Positions 15,764-24,720 of a DNA stretch of 64,000 bases are shown in pieces. Source of the stretch: Streptomyces viridiviolaceus (lineage in GTDB: Bacteria; Actinomycetota; Actinomycetes; Streptomycetales; Streptomycetaceae); contig NZ_BMWA01000009.1 of assembly GCF_014650995.1 (NCBI RefSeq), positions 272,401-336,400 of the forward strand, written 5' to 3'. Each line of letters opens with the position of its first letter. Positions within the stretch are counted from its first letter, which is position 1. The notes beneath the pieces were generated by a model, which was not told the origin of the DNA, did no database searches, and saw only the letters and a list, made by a program, of their open reading frames with translations. Made by a program: the position numbers and the translations under genes.

Positions 15764-18184
15764 TCAGGTGCGCTGCCGCAGCGCCGCCCCGGCCGGGACG
15801 GCCGCCGCGACGACGGCGACGACCGCGCACGCACCGGCCGCGGCCCCCATGGCCGGCCACGGCAGGACCAGCCGGGCCGGAGCCGACAGCAGGGACAGGG
15901 CGCCCCGCATCCCGAGCAGGTTCACCGCCGCCACCGCGACCCCGAGCAGCGCGCCCACCGCGACCACGGTCAGCGCCTCCGCCGCCACCAGCCGCAGCAC
16001 CTGGCCACGGGTGGCGCCCGCCAGACGCAGCGCCGCCAACTCCCGGCGCCGGCCGGACGTCGCCATGACCAGGGTTCCCGCGAGGGCGATGCCCGCGTAG
16101 AGCAGCGCGATGCCCACGACCACCAGGAAGCCGGCCCGTGTCGTGCCGTCGGCGCGGGGTGCCGTGGCGCTCAGCCACGCCTCCCGGGTGAGCACCCGCC
16201 CGCCCGAGGACTCCACCGCCTCCCGCAGCCCCGCCGCCACGGCGCGCCGGTCCGCGCCCTCGGCGACCGTGACCTCCACCCGGTCGACCTTGGCGCCGGG
16301 TGCGTTGGCGAACGTGACGTAGGCGCCGTTGTCGCCGGTGCCCACCGGCATCACCGCGGCGATCCGCAGCGACCGGCGGGTGCCGTCGCCGAGCCGGACG
16401 GTGACGCGCTGCCCGACCGTGCGCCGCTCCCACTCCTCGTCGACGACGATCGAGCCGTCGTCGAGGTCGGTGATCCGGCCGGCCGTCAACGGCACCCGTG
16501 CCGTGGCCGCGAGGGCCCGGGGGTCGACCGCGCGGGCCTCGGACCTGATCAGGGCCACGCCCTCCTCCAGGACGTACACGGCGCTCGGCGCGGTGGGCGA
16601 GACCACGGCCTGGGGGACCGCCCGCAGTCGTTCCACCGCCGCCCGGTCCAGGCCGCCGGCCGCGGTCACCACGAAGTCGGCCGCCGTCCGCTGCCGGTCC
16701 TCGGCCGCGCGCGCCTCGTCCAGCGTCGCCGTCGCCCCGAGCAGTGAACCGGTCAGCGCCACCGTCACCAGCACCGGCGCCGCCACGGCCGCCGTGCGGC
16801 GGACGGACGCGGCCGCGTTCTCCCGCACCAGCATCCCGCCCGCGCCGGGCAGCCGGGACGGCAGCCAGGCCACCAGCCGGGTCAGCGGGCGCACCACGAG
16901 CGGGGACAGCAGCGCCACCGCCGTGATCAGCAGCATCGGGCGGCTGACGTACGTCTTGCGGTGCAGCAGGTCCGACGGGTCGGTCAGCAGGGCCACGGCC
17001 AGGGTCGCCGCGGCCGTGACCAGCAGCGCCGCCCCGCACAGCAGGCGGCCCCGGGTCAGGGTGCCGGCGTCCACCGACGCCTCGCGCAGCGCCTGTGCGG
17101 GGCCGGTCCGTCCGGCCCGCCAGGACGCCGCGACCACCCCGCACAGGGCGATCAGCAGACCCGTCCAGAAGGCCAGGTGGTACGGCCAGACCTGGTCGCC
17201 GATCGTGAACCAGTGCGGCGCCAGCCCCTCGCCGACCACCCACGCGGCCAGGTGCGGGGCGGCGTACCCGCCCAGCGCGCAGCCCGCCGCCGAGGCGAGC
17301 ACGCCGACCAGCAGCGCCTCGGCGCACACCAGCCGGCGGACCTGGCCCGGCGTCGCGCCCGCCGTGCGCAGCAGCCCGAACTCCCGGCGCCGCTGGGCCA
17401 CCGTGAAGGCGAACGTCGACGCCACCACGAACACCGACACGAACCCGGCCACCCCGCCCGCCGTGCCGAACAGGGCGGTCAGCGCCGTCACCGCCTCCTC
17501 GTCCCGGTCCGGGCGGGCGTCCGCGAGCCGCCGTGCCGTACCCGTCAGCACCTGGGCGCGCTCGCCCACCGTCCGCCGTACCTCGGCCGGATCGGCGTCC
17601 ACCACCAGCTGCCTGCTGACCGGCGCGAGGCGTGCGGCGCGGGCGTCGGTGTAGAAGACGGCGTCCTCGAAGCCCCGGTCGTCCACCGCCCCGACCACGC
17701 GGACCGTGCCGTGACCGGTGCGCAGCCGCTCGCCGACGGCCGCCCAGCCGCCGGTGGTCACCACCTCGTCGGCGGCCCTCGGCGCACGGCCCGCGCTCAG
17801 CTCGTACGGGGCGAAGGCCGCCGTCGACCACGGGTGGCCCACCAGTCCGCCGGGTCCGCCCTCGGCACGTACCGGGAAGGAGCGGTCCTCGGTGACCGGG
17901 CCGAGGGTGCGCAGGGCTGCCACCGTCCGCTCCGGCACCGGGCGGGGATGCGCCAGCTTCTCCGTCTTCACGCCGATCGCGGTGGGCACGCGCAGGGTGT
18001 CCTGCCCCCGCACCACCACCGGCGCCGCCGCGAACCGTTCCGGCGCGCGTTCGGGGGCGTTCTGCGCGGAGGCCAGGGCCAGGCCCATCACGGCGAGCAG
18101 CCCGGTGCCGAGCGCGAGGGCGACGAAGCTGCCCGCGAAGGTGATCCAGCGGGCGCGCAGGGTGCGCAGCGCGATGCTCAGCAC
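15764..18184 (-). CDS. ABC transporter permease, FtsX/MacB type (two FtsX domains)
   Basis: About 806 aa from GTG 18184, overlapping the end of the ATPase gene by 7 bp. An N-terminal helix WITFAGSFVALALGTGLLAVMG leads to a large extracytoplasmic domain (about 45-240). The first FtsX domain follows (GGVAGFVSVFVVASTFAFTVAQRRREFGLLRTAGATPGQVRRL), then a second periplasmic-type domain and a second FtsX domain (AGFLVVVGIALLYAGIALAGTLVMATSGRRRELAALRLAGATRGQVLRLV). The repeated RRRE..LLR.AGAT.GQV motif is the coupling region that contacts the ATPase. Relatives export lipids, peptides or antibiotics by mechanotransmission. The adjacent divergent two-component system may control it. Confidence 0.9.
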   Translation of the reverse strand: MLSIALRTLRARWITFAGSFVALALGTGLLAVMGLALASAQNAPERAPERFAAAPVVVRGQDTLRVPTAIGVKTEKLAHPRPVPERTVAALRTLGPVTEDRSFPVRAEGGPGGLVGHPWSTAAFAPYELSAGRAPRAADEVVTTGGWAAVGERLRTGHGTVRVVGAVDDRGFEDAVFYTDARAARLAPVSRQLVVDADPAEVRRTVGERAQVLTGTARRLADARPDRDEEAVTALTALFGTAGGVAGFVSVFVVASTFAFTVAQRRREFGLLRTAGATPGQVRRLVCAEALLVGVLASAAGCALGGYAAPHLAAWVVGEGLAPHWFTIGDQVWPYHLAFWTGLLIALCGVVAASWRAGRTGPAQALREASVDAGTLTRGRLLCGAALLVTAAATLAVALLTDPSDLLHRKTYVSRPMLLITAVALLSPLVVRPLTRLVAWLPSRLPGAGGMLVRENAAASVRRTAAVAAPVLVTVALTGSLLGATATLDEARAAEDRQRTAADFVVTAAGGLDRAAVERLRAVPQAVVSPTAPSAVYVLEEGVALIRSEARAVDPRALAATARVPLTAGRITDLDDGSIVVDEEWERRTVGQRVTVRLGDGTRRSLRIAAVMPVGTGDNGAYVTFANAPGAKVDRVEVTVAEGADRRAVAAGLREAVESSGGRVLTREAWLSATAPRADGTTRAGFLVVVGIALLYAGIALAGTLVMATSGRRRELAALRLAGATRGQVLRLVAAEALTVVAVGALLGVAVAAVNLLGMRGALSLLSAPARLVLPWPAMGAAAGACAVVAVVAAAVPAGAALRQRT

Positions 18185-18930
18185 GGCACGGCCTCCGCCC
18201 CGCTCGTCTCCAGGCCGGCCGTCCGGGCCGCGATCTCCCCCGCCGAGGCACCCGCCAGTTCCCCGTGCACCCGGCCGTCGACCAGGAACACGACGCGGTC
18301 GGCGTACGAGGCGGCCACCGGGTCGTGGGTCACCATGACGACCGTGCGGCCCTCGGCGTCGACCATGCCCCGCAGCAGCGCCAGCACCTCGCGGCCGGTC
18401 ACCGAGTCGAGGGCGCCGGTCGGCTCGTCGCCGAACAGCACCTCGGGCCGGGTGATCAGGGCCCGGGCCAGCGCGACCCGTTGCTGCTGGCCGCCGGACA
18501 GCTCCGAGGGCCGGTGCCCGGCCCGCTCCGCGAGCCCCACCCGCCGCAGCGCCTCCCGCACCTCGGCCCGGCGCGGGCGCCGGCCGGCCAGGCGCAGCGG
18601 CAGTGCGACGTTCTGAGCGGCCGTCAGGGACGGCAGCAGGTTGAACGCCTGGAACACGAACCCGATCCTCTTCCGGCGCAGCAGCGTCAGCCGCCGTTCG
18701 CTCAGCGCCGTCAGCTCCGTCTCCCCGAGCCGCACCGACCCCGACGTGGGGCGGTCCAGGCCCGCCGCGCACTGCAGCAGCGTGGACTTGCCCGAGCCGG
18801 ACGGGCCCATGACGGCCGTGAACGTCCCGGCGCCGAAGGCGAGCGAGACCCCCTCCAGCGCGCTCACCGAGCCATCGGCCGTCCCGTACCGCCTGCTCAC
18901 GGAACGCAGTTCGATCGCGTCGGGTCTCAT
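18178..18930 (-). CDS. ABC transporter ATP-binding protein (MacB/LolD type)
   Basis: About 250 aa from ATG 18930; an in-frame start 6 codons upstream exists. Walker A is GPSGSGKSTLLQ, Q-loop FVFQAFNLLPSLTAAQNV, signature LSGGQQQRVALARAL, Walker B EVLFGDEPTGALDS, and H-loop VMVTHDP. The phrase FQAFNLLP..TA..NV is typical of the MacB/LolD/FtsE group that partners FtsX-like permeases, matching the overlapping downstream gene. It is cytoplasmic and energises the transporter. The divergent histidine kinase gene starts about 170 bp away; the gap likely holds both promoters. Confidence 0.94.
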   Translation of the reverse strand: MRPDAIELRSVSRRYGTADGSVSALEGVSLAFGAGTFTAVMGPSGSGKSTLLQCAAGLDRPTSGSVRLGETELTALSERRLTLLRRKRIGFVFQAFNLLPSLTAAQNVALPLRLAGRRPRRAEVREALRRVGLAERAGHRPSELSGGQQQRVALARALITRPEVLFGDEPTGALDSVTGREVLALLRGMVDAEGRTVVMVTHDPVAASYADRVVFLVDGRVHGELAGASAGEIAARTAGLETSGAEAVPC

Positions 18931-19097
18931 GTCTGCCTCTGCCTCCACTCGTCCGGTGCCGATGGCTCAACGAAACCCCGGGAGGGCGGTCCGGATCAGT
19001 GCGGCAGGGGCGAGAGTCGGGGTAGGGCCAGGCATACCCCCGAAGCTCCGTCTGCGCCGATGGTGACGGTCCGCAGGCCGCCCGTACGGTGATCCCC

Positions 19098-20372
19098 ATG
19101 ACGGTGTGGCGGGCGCTCGCGGGGCGCGGATACCTGGGATCGGCGTGGCCCTGGCGTGCGGTCGCGTACCTGGCGAGCGGGGCGCTCTTCGGGGCGGTCG
19201 TCCTGGTGGTGATCGTCAGCGGGGCCGTGGCCGGGGGCGTCCTCGCCGTCGTCCTCGTCGGGCTGCCGCTGCTGGTGCTGACCGCGCTGGCCGGGATACC
19301 GGTGGCCGCCGTGGAGCGCCGCCGGCTGCGGCTGGCGGGGGCCGGCCCGATGCCGCCCGGGCAGCACCGGGTGCCCGACCGGCCGGGCCTCGCGGCGTGG
19401 CTGGTGGTGCGCCTCGGGGAGGCGGCCACCTGGCGGGAGTTGGCGTACGCGGTGCTGCTCGGCGTGGTGCTGTGGCCGCTCGACGCGGCGGCCGTCGCCG
19501 GCGGCGCGGTCCTTCCGCTGTCCATGGTCGCCGCGCCCGCGCTGGTCGCCGTCGACGGTGAGGCGAAGGTGGCCAAGCTGTGGCTCGTGGACAGTTGGCC
19601 GGGCGCCTTCGCGGTCGCCGGGCTCGGGCTGGTGCTGCTGGCCGCCGGGGCCTACGCCCTCGGCGCGGTCGCCGGGGCGCGGGCGGAGCTGGCGCGGGCG
19701 CTGCTGGCCGGGAAGGACAGCGACCGGGTCACCGAACTCGTCCGTTCCCGGGTGCGGTTGGTGGACGCCTTCGAGGCGGAGCGGCGGCGCATCGAGCGGG
19801 ACCTGCACGACGGGGCCCAGCAGCGTGTCGTCGCCCTCACCATGACGCTCGGCCTGGCCCGCCTGGACGCCCCGCCCGGGCGGCTCGCCGACCAGCTCGC
19901 CACGGCCCACCGGGAGGCCGAGCGGGCCCTCGCGGAGCTGCGCGAACTCATCCACGGCATCCATCCCAAGGTCCTGACCGACTACGGCCTCGAAGCGGCC
20001 GTCGCGGACGCCGCCGACCGCAGCCCCGTTCCGGTGGACGTGGACCTGGAGCTGCCCGAACGGCTGCCGCGGCCCGTGGAGAGCGCCGCGTACTTCGTGG
20101 TCTGCGAGGCCCTCGCCAACGTGGCCAGGCACAGCGGGGCGGGCCGCGCCGAGGTGAGCGGCGGGTACGGGGACGGGCGGCTGGTGCTGCGCGTCCGCGA
20201 CGACGGGCGCGGTGGCGCCGACGCGCGGGGCGGCACCGGTCTGACCGGACTCGCGGACCGGGTGTCGGTGCTCGATGGCAGACTCTCCCTGTCCAGCCCG
20301 CCGGGCGGACCGACCCTGCTGCGTGTGGAGATCCCTTGCCGGCCCTCGCCCATGGAAGACCCCTGCGGATAG
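19098..20372 (+). CDS. Sensor histidine kinase (HisKA_3/NarL-type)
   Basis: About 424 aa from ATG 19098 (GTG 19089 also possible). The N-terminal 200 aa have several hydrophobic helices (two near residues 20-65, two near 110-190), forming a membrane sensor without a large external domain. The dimerisation motif FEAERRRIERDLHDGAQQRVVAL carries the phospho-accepting His. The HATPase domain shows CEALANVARHS (N box), RVRDDGRGG (G1) and GTGLTGLADRVSVLDG (G2). It partners the overlapping response regulator. Adjacent to a MacB-like ABC transporter, it probably senses an envelope stress or a peptide. Confidence 0.93.
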   Translation: MTVWRALAGRGYLGSAWPWRAVAYLASGALFGAVVLVVIVSGAVAGGVLAVVLVGLPLLVLTALAGIPVAAVERRRLRLAGAGPMPPGQHRVPDRPGLAAWLVVRLGEAATWRELAYAVLLGVVLWPLDAAAVAGGAVLPLSMVAAPALVAVDGEAKVAKLWLVDSWPGAFAVAGLGLVLLAAGAYALGAVAGARAELARALLAGKDSDRVTELVRSRVRLVDAFEAERRRIERDLHDGAQQRVVALTMTLGLARLDAPPGRLADQLATAHREAERALAELRELIHGIHPKVLTDYGLEAAVADAADRSPVPVDVDLELPERLPRPVESAAYFVVCEALANVARHSGAGRAEVSGGYGDGRLVLRVRDDGRGGADARGGTGLTGLADRVSVLDGRLSLSSPPGGPTLLRVEIPCRPSPMEDPCG

Positions 20373-21004
20373 TCCTCGCCGAGGACAGCGTGCTGCTGCG
20401 CGAGGGCCTGATCGGACTGCTCACCCGCTTCGGGCACGAGGTCGTCGCGGCCGTCGGTGACGCCGACGCCCTGCTCGCCGCGGTCGCCGAGCACGGTCCC
20501 GACGCCGTGGTCACCGACGTACGGATGCCGCCGGCGCTGCAGGACGAGGGGCTGCGTGCGGCCGTGCGGCTGCGGGCGGAGCGGCCCGGGCTGCCGGTGC
20601 TGGTGCTCAGCCAGTACGTGCAGCGGGCCTACGCCGCCGAGCTGCTCGACTCCGGTGACGGCACCGGCGTCGGCTACCTGCTCAAGGACCGCGTCGGCCA
20701 GGTCGAGGAGTTCGTCTCCGCGCTCGCCGAGGTCGCGGCCGGAGGCACGGTCGTCGATCCCGAGGTGGTGCGGCAACTGCTGCGCCGGCGCCGGGACCCG
20801 CTGGCCCGGCTCACCCCGCGCGAACGGGAGGTGCTGGCGCTGGTGGCGGAGGGGAAGTCGAACGGCGCCATCGCCCGGACCCTGGTGGTGACGGAGGCGG
20901 CCGTCGGCAAGCACATCGGCTCTATCCTCACCAAGCTGGACCTGCCCCCGGCCGACGACACCCACCGCCGGGTCCTGGCGGTCCTGGCGTTCCTGCGGGC
21001 GTGA
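20336..21004 (+). CDS. LuxR/NarL-family response regulator
   Basis: About 222 aa. The start is TTG 20336, with GGAG 5 nt upstream, inside the end of the kinase gene (37-bp overlap), so the two are translationally coupled. The receiver has IVLAEDSVLLREGL (acidic pair), VVTDVRMPP (phospho-acceptor Asp) and VGYLLKDRV (conserved Lys). The C-terminal LuxR HTH is LTPREREVLALVAEGKSNGAIARTL ... VGKHIGSILTKLDL. A complete, canonical receiver contrasts with the atypical regulator at 63168. Confidence 0.93.
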   Translation: MPALAHGRPLRIVLAEDSVLLREGLIGLLTRFGHEVVAAVGDADALLAAVAEHGPDAVVTDVRMPPALQDEGLRAAVRLRAERPGLPVLVLSQYVQRAYAAELLDSGDGTGVGYLLKDRVGQVEEFVSALAEVAAGGTVVDPEVVRQLLRRRRDPLARLTPREREVLALVAEGKSNGAIARTLVVTEAAVGKHIGSILTKLDLPPADDTHRRVLAVLAFLRA

Positions 21005-21005
21005 C

Positions 21006-21482
21006 CTACAGCGCCTTCGCGTAGCAGAGGCTGTCGTCGTGGAAGCGGTAGTAGCCGAACTTCTCGCACGGCTTGTAGCCGCTGGAGACGTACAGGGCCA
21101 CGGCCTCCGGCTGCTTGGTGCCGGTCTCCAGGACCATGCGCAGGCGGCCCGCGGCGCGGGCGTCCTCCTCCAGGGCGGCCAGGATGCGACGGGCCAGCCC
21201 CCGGCCGCGCATCTGCTCGATGACGAACATCCGCTTCAGCTCGGCGTCCCCGTCCCGGTAGTTCTCGTCGTTCGCCTCCTGGGTCCGCCAGCCGCCCGAG
21301 GCGACCGGGACGCCGGCCTCGTCGTAGGCGAGCAGGTAGAGCCCCATCGGCGGCGCGAAGTGCGACGGTTCCAGGTGCGTGGCGTCGCCGCCGTCGCCGT
21401 AGCGGACGTGGTACTCGGCCTGCACCTCGTCGTTCAGCTTCACGGCGTCGGGGTGGTCGAAGCGGACCCGGCGAATTTTCAT
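21006..21482 (-). CDS. GNAT family N-acetyltransferase
   Basis: 158 aa. The fold is seen as YLLAYDEAGVPVASGGWR, AELKRMFVIEQMRGRGLARRILAALEEDARAAG (the Q/RxxGxG/A acetyl-CoA loop is QMRGRGLA), MVLETGTKQPEAVALYVSSGYKPCEKFGYY. The substrate is unknown. The stop lies 1 bp from the response-regulator stop (convergent). The start ATG 21482 faces the exonuclease gene with a 66-bp shared promoter gap. Confidence 0.88.
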   Translation of the reverse strand: MKIRRVRFDHPDAVKLNDEVQAEYHVRYGDGGDATHLEPSHFAPPMGLYLLAYDEAGVPVASGGWRTQEANDENYRDGDAELKRMFVIEQMRGRGLARRILAALEEDARAAGRLRMVLETGTKQPEAVALYVSSGYKPCEKFGYYRFHDDSLCYAKAL

Positions 21483-21548
21483 GCTGCCTACCGTATATCA
21501 ATGCATTCCAACACGAGACATGGTCCAGTGTGCCGGTATCGTGCCCTG

Positions 21549-22352
21549 ATGCTCACCGTGACCTCCGTCAACGTAAACGGCCTGCGCGCCGCCACGAAGA
21601 AGGGCTTCGTGGAATGGCTCGCGGGCACCTCCGCCGACGTGCTGTGCCTGCAGGAGGTGCGCGCCGAGCCGCAGCAACTGCCCGAGCACGTCCGCACGCC
21701 CGACGGGTGGCACGTGACGCACGCCCCCGCCGTCGCCAAGGGCCGCGCCGGCGTCTCCCTCTACACCCGCCGCGAGCCCGACCGTGTGCGTATCGGCTTC
21801 GGTTCGTCCGAGTTCGACACCAGTGGGCGCTACGTCGAGGCCGACCTGCCGGGTGTGACGGTCGCCTCCCTCTACCTCCCCTCCGGCGAGGTCGGCACCG
21901 AGCGCCAGGACGAGAAGGTCCGCTTCATGGGCGAGTTCCTGGCCCACCTCAAGGATCTGCGCGAGCGCGCCGCCGCCGAGGGGCGCGAGGTGGTCGTCTG
22001 CGGCGACTGGAACATCGCCCACCAGAAGGCCGACCTGAAGAACTGGCGCGGCAACACCAGGAGTTCCGGCTTCCTGCCGGAGGAGCGGGAGTGGCTGAGC
22101 CGCGTCTTCGACCCGGCGGAGGGCGGGTACGTCGACGTGGTGCGGGCCCTGCACCCGGACGTGGAGGGGCCGTACTCGTGGTGGTCGTACCGGGGGCGGG
22201 CCTTCGACAACGATTCGGGGTGGAGGATCGACCTCCAGGCCGCGACCCCGGGCCTCGCGGCCAGGGCCGTCAAGGGGTTCGTGGAGCGTGCCGCCACGCA
22301 CGCGGAGCGCTGGTCGGACCATGCGCCGGTGACGGTCGTCTACGACCGTTAG
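21549..22352 (+). CDS. Exodeoxyribonuclease III
   Basis: 267 aa from ATG 21549. The EEP-fold signatures are complete: TSVNVNGLRAATKKGF, DVLCLQEVRAE (catalytic Glu), CGDWNIAHQKADLKNW (Asp/Asn), GPYSWWSYRGRAFDNDSGWRID, and terminal SDHAPVTV (catalytic His). It repairs AP sites and removes 3' blocking groups in base-excision repair. Its last 4 bp overlap the stop region of the convergent MerR gene. Confidence 0.94.
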   Translation: MLTVTSVNVNGLRAATKKGFVEWLAGTSADVLCLQEVRAEPQQLPEHVRTPDGWHVTHAPAVAKGRAGVSLYTRREPDRVRIGFGSSEFDTSGRYVEADLPGVTVASLYLPSGEVGTERQDEKVRFMGEFLAHLKDLRERAAAEGREVVVCGDWNIAHQKADLKNWRGNTRSSGFLPEEREWLSRVFDPAEGGYVDVVRALHPDVEGPYSWWSYRGRAFDNDSGWRIDLQAATPGLAARAVKGFVERAATHAERWSDHAPVTVVYDR

Positions 22353-23044
22353 GAAGGGTGCCGGTCCCGCCCGGCGTCCTTGCGGGACCGGCGGTCCATG
22401 GCCAGGGACAGTTCCGCCTCGACCACGCTGCGGGCCAGCGGGCGCAGGCGTTGCAGGTCCTGTTCCCGGCCGTGGCGCAGGATCAGGTCGGCGAAGAGTT
22501 CGGCGAGCGCGTCGGCGTGTTCGCGGACGCGGGCGCCGGCCCGGAGGACCTCGCCGAGGGGGATGCCTTCGCGGACCAGGGCGGAGGAGACCTCCAGCAG
22601 GCGGTGGCTGATGTGCACGATCTCGTCGCCGTCGGTGCCGAGGTAGCCGAGGTCCATCGCGGCGGCGAGGTTCTCGGGGGTGACCTCGCCCTCGAAGCGG
22701 GCGGCGAGCTCCTCGGGGGTGAGACGGACCGGGATCTCCTCGGTGGGCTCGCCGAGGCCCAGCAGGTCGCCGACGTCGCGGCCGTGGTCGAAGGCGTCCG
22801 CGAGTTCCGCGATGCCGTTCAGGGTGTGGCCGCGTTCCAGCAGCGCCGAGATGGTGCGCAGGCGGGCCAGGTGGTGGTCGTCGTACCAGGCGATGCGGCC
22901 CTCGCGGCGGGGCGGGGGGATCAGTTTGCGTTCGCGGTAGAAGCGCAGGGTGCGCACGGTGATGCCGGCCAGCCGGGCCAGTTCCTCCATGCGGTACTCG
23001 CGGGGGCCGTCGTCACGTCCAGCGTCCGAAGCGTCTTCTGCCAC
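22349..23044 (-). CDS. MerR-family transcriptional regulator
   Basis: 231 aa. The N-terminal winged helix EYRMEELARLAGITVRTLRFYRERKLIPPPRREGRIAWYDDHHLARLRTI is a textbook MerR DNA-binding domain; the remaining 150 aa are Glu/Leu/Ala-rich and contain no metal-binding Cys pairs, so it is not a metal sensor of the classical type. It is divergent from a monooxygenase-hydrolase-SDR operon and is the natural candidate regulator for it. The 134-bp intergenic region contains TACCGTCGGTA (23062-23072) and a perfect 18-bp inverted repeat at 23130. Confidence 0.9.
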   Translation of the reverse strand: MAEDASDAGRDDGPREYRMEELARLAGITVRTLRFYRERKLIPPPRREGRIAWYDDHHLARLRTISALLERGHTLNGIAELADAFDHGRDVGDLLGLGEPTEEIPVRLTPEELAARFEGEVTPENLAAAMDLGYLGTDGDEIVHISHRLLEVSSALVREGIPLGEVLRAGARVREHADALAELFADLILRHGREQDLQRLRPLARSVVEAELSLAMDRRSRKDAGRDRHPS

Positions 23045-23129
23045 TCCGGAAGCCTATGTCGTACCGTCGGTAACTTTCCTGGCGCCAACCCCTACCCATC
23101 AGTACGGAGCTGCTCTACTCTCCCCATTG

Positions 23130-23147
23130 CGCCAGTGTTCACTGGCG
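23130..23147. promoter_or_regulatory. Perfect 18-bp inverted repeat upstream of the monooxygenase operon
   Basis: CGCCAGTGTTCACTGGCG (8-bp arms, 2-bp centre) lies 31 bp before the monooxygenase start. Size and symmetry suit a dimeric repressor of TetR type better than a MerR site, but the actual binder is unknown. Confidence 0.6.
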
Positions 23148-23178
23148 GAGTTCTAGGCGATGCGTGGAGGCTTCTTCG

Positions 23179-24720
23179 ATGGCCGAGCACGAGCAGGTTC
23201 GAGAACACGTGCGGGTGGCGGTGGTCGGGTCCGGGTTCGGCGGGCTGGGAGCCGCCGTGCGGCTGCGCCGCGAGGGGATCACCGACTTCGTCGTCCTGGA
23301 ACGGGCCGACAGCGTCGGCGGCACCTGGCGGGACAACAGCTACCCCGGCTGCGCCTGCGACGTGCCGTCCCACCTGTACTCGTTCTCCTTCGCGCCCAAC
23401 CCCGACTGGCCGCGCACCTTCTCCGGGCAGCGGCACATCCGCGCCTACCTGGAGCACGTCGCCGACACCTTCGGGCTGCGCCCCCACATCCGCTTCGACT
23501 CGGAGGTGAAGCGGATGGCCTGGGACGCCGAGCGGCTGTGCTGGGACATCGAGACCGCGAGCGGAAACCTTTCCGCCGACGTCGTCGTCTCCGCCACCGG
23601 ACCGCTGTCCGACCCGAAGGTCCCGGACATCCCGGGCCTCGACAGCTTCCCCGGCAAGGTCTTCCACTCCGCCCGCTGGGACCACGACTACGACCTCGCC
23701 GGCAAGCGGGTCGCCATGATCGGCACGGGCGCCTCCGCCATCCAGATCGTGCCGTCCATCCAGCCCCAGGTCTCGCGACTGACGTTGTTCCAGCGCACCC
23801 CGGCCTGGGTGATGCCCCGCATGGACCGCGCGATCAGCGGCGTGGAGCGCGCCCTGCACCGGGCCCTGCCGGTCACCACCCAGCTGCGCCGCGGACTGCT
23901 CTGGGGCATCCGGGAGCTGCAGGTCCAGGCCTTCACCAAGCACCCCGAGGAACTGGGCTTCGTCGAGCGGATCGCCAAGCGCAACATGGCCCGCGCCATC
24001 AAGGACCCGGCCCTGCGCGCCAAGCTGACCCCCGACTACCGCATCGGCTGCAAGCGGATCCTGCTGTCGAGCGAGTACTACCCGGCGCTCGCCCGGCCCA
24101 ACGTCGACGTCGTCGCGAGCGGGCTCGGCGAGGTGCGCGGCTCGACCCTCGTCGCCGCCGACGGCAGCGAGGCCGAGGTCGACGCGATCATCTTCGGCAC
24201 GGGCTTCCACGTCACCGACATGCCCATCGCCGAGCGGGTCGTCGGCGCGGACGGCCGCACCCTCGCCGAGAGCTGGAAGGGCGGCATGGAGGCCCTGCGC
24301 GGCGCCTCCGCGGCCGGCTTCCCCAACTGGATGACCATCATCGGGCCCAACACCGGCCTCGGGAACTCGTCCATGATCCTCATGATCGAGTCCCAGCTGA
24401 ACTACATGGCCGACTACCTCCGCCAGCTGAACGTCCTCGGCGGCCGGGTCGCCCTCGACGCCCGCCCCGCCGCCGTCCAGGGCTGGAACCACCGGGTGCA
24501 GGAGCGCATGAAGCGCACGGTGTGGAACACCGGCGGCTGCACCAGCTGGTACCTGGACGCCAGCGGCCGCAACACCACCATCTGGCCCGGTACGACGGCG
24601 GAGTTCCGGCGCGCCACGCGGAACGTGAACCTGGCCGAGTACGAGGTGCTGCGGGCACCGGCCGACCGGAAGACCGTCGCCGGGGGCGCCGCCGGAGAGA
24701 ACGCGGAGGCGGTCGCGTGA
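23179..24720 (+). CDS. FAD/NADPH-dependent monooxygenase (Baeyer-Villiger type)
   Basis: 513 aa from ATG 23179 (GGAGG 8 nt upstream). FAD site VAVVGSGFGGLGAAV; GGTWRDNSYPGCACDVPSHLYSFSF; the BVMO fingerprint F-x-G-x-x-x-H-x-x-x-W-D is present as FPGKVFHSARWDHD; the NADPH site is MIGTGASAIQIVP. It inserts oxygen into ketones or oxidises heteroatoms. The operon monooxygenase, alpha/beta hydrolase, SDR parallels mycobacterial mymA-lipR-sadH, suggesting oxidation then ester hydrolysis of a lipid-like or terpenoid ketone; that is inference. The stop overlaps the hydrolase start (GTGA). Confidence 0.92.
   Translation: MAEHEQVREHVRVAVVGSGFGGLGAAVRLRREGITDFVVLERADSVGGTWRDNSYPGCACDVPSHLYSFSFAPNPDWPRTFSGQRHIRAYLEHVADTFGLRPHIRFDSEVKRMAWDAERLCWDIETASGNLSADVVVSATGPLSDPKVPDIPGLDSFPGKVFHSARWDHDYDLAGKRVAMIGTGASAIQIVPSIQPQVSRLTLFQRTPAWVMPRMDRAISGVERALHRALPVTTQLRRGLLWGIRELQVQAFTKHPEELGFVERIAKRNMARAIKDPALRAKLTPDYRIGCKRILLSSEYYPALARPNVDVVASGLGEVRGSTLVAADGSEAEVDAIIFGTGFHVTDMPIAERVVGADGRTLAESWKGGMEALRGASAAGFPNWMTIIGPNTGLGNSSMILMIESQLNYMADYLRQLNVLGGRVALDARPAAVQGWNHRVQERMKRTVWNTGGCTSWYLDASGRNTTIWPGTTAEFRRATRNVNLAEYEVLRAPADRKTVAGGAAGENAEAVA

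Noticed and set aside
18185..19576. ABC permease open frame extending upstream to 19576
   Set aside because: The extension is antisense to the kinase and out of frame over the ATPase gene; GTG 18184 gives the first transmembrane helix of the family.
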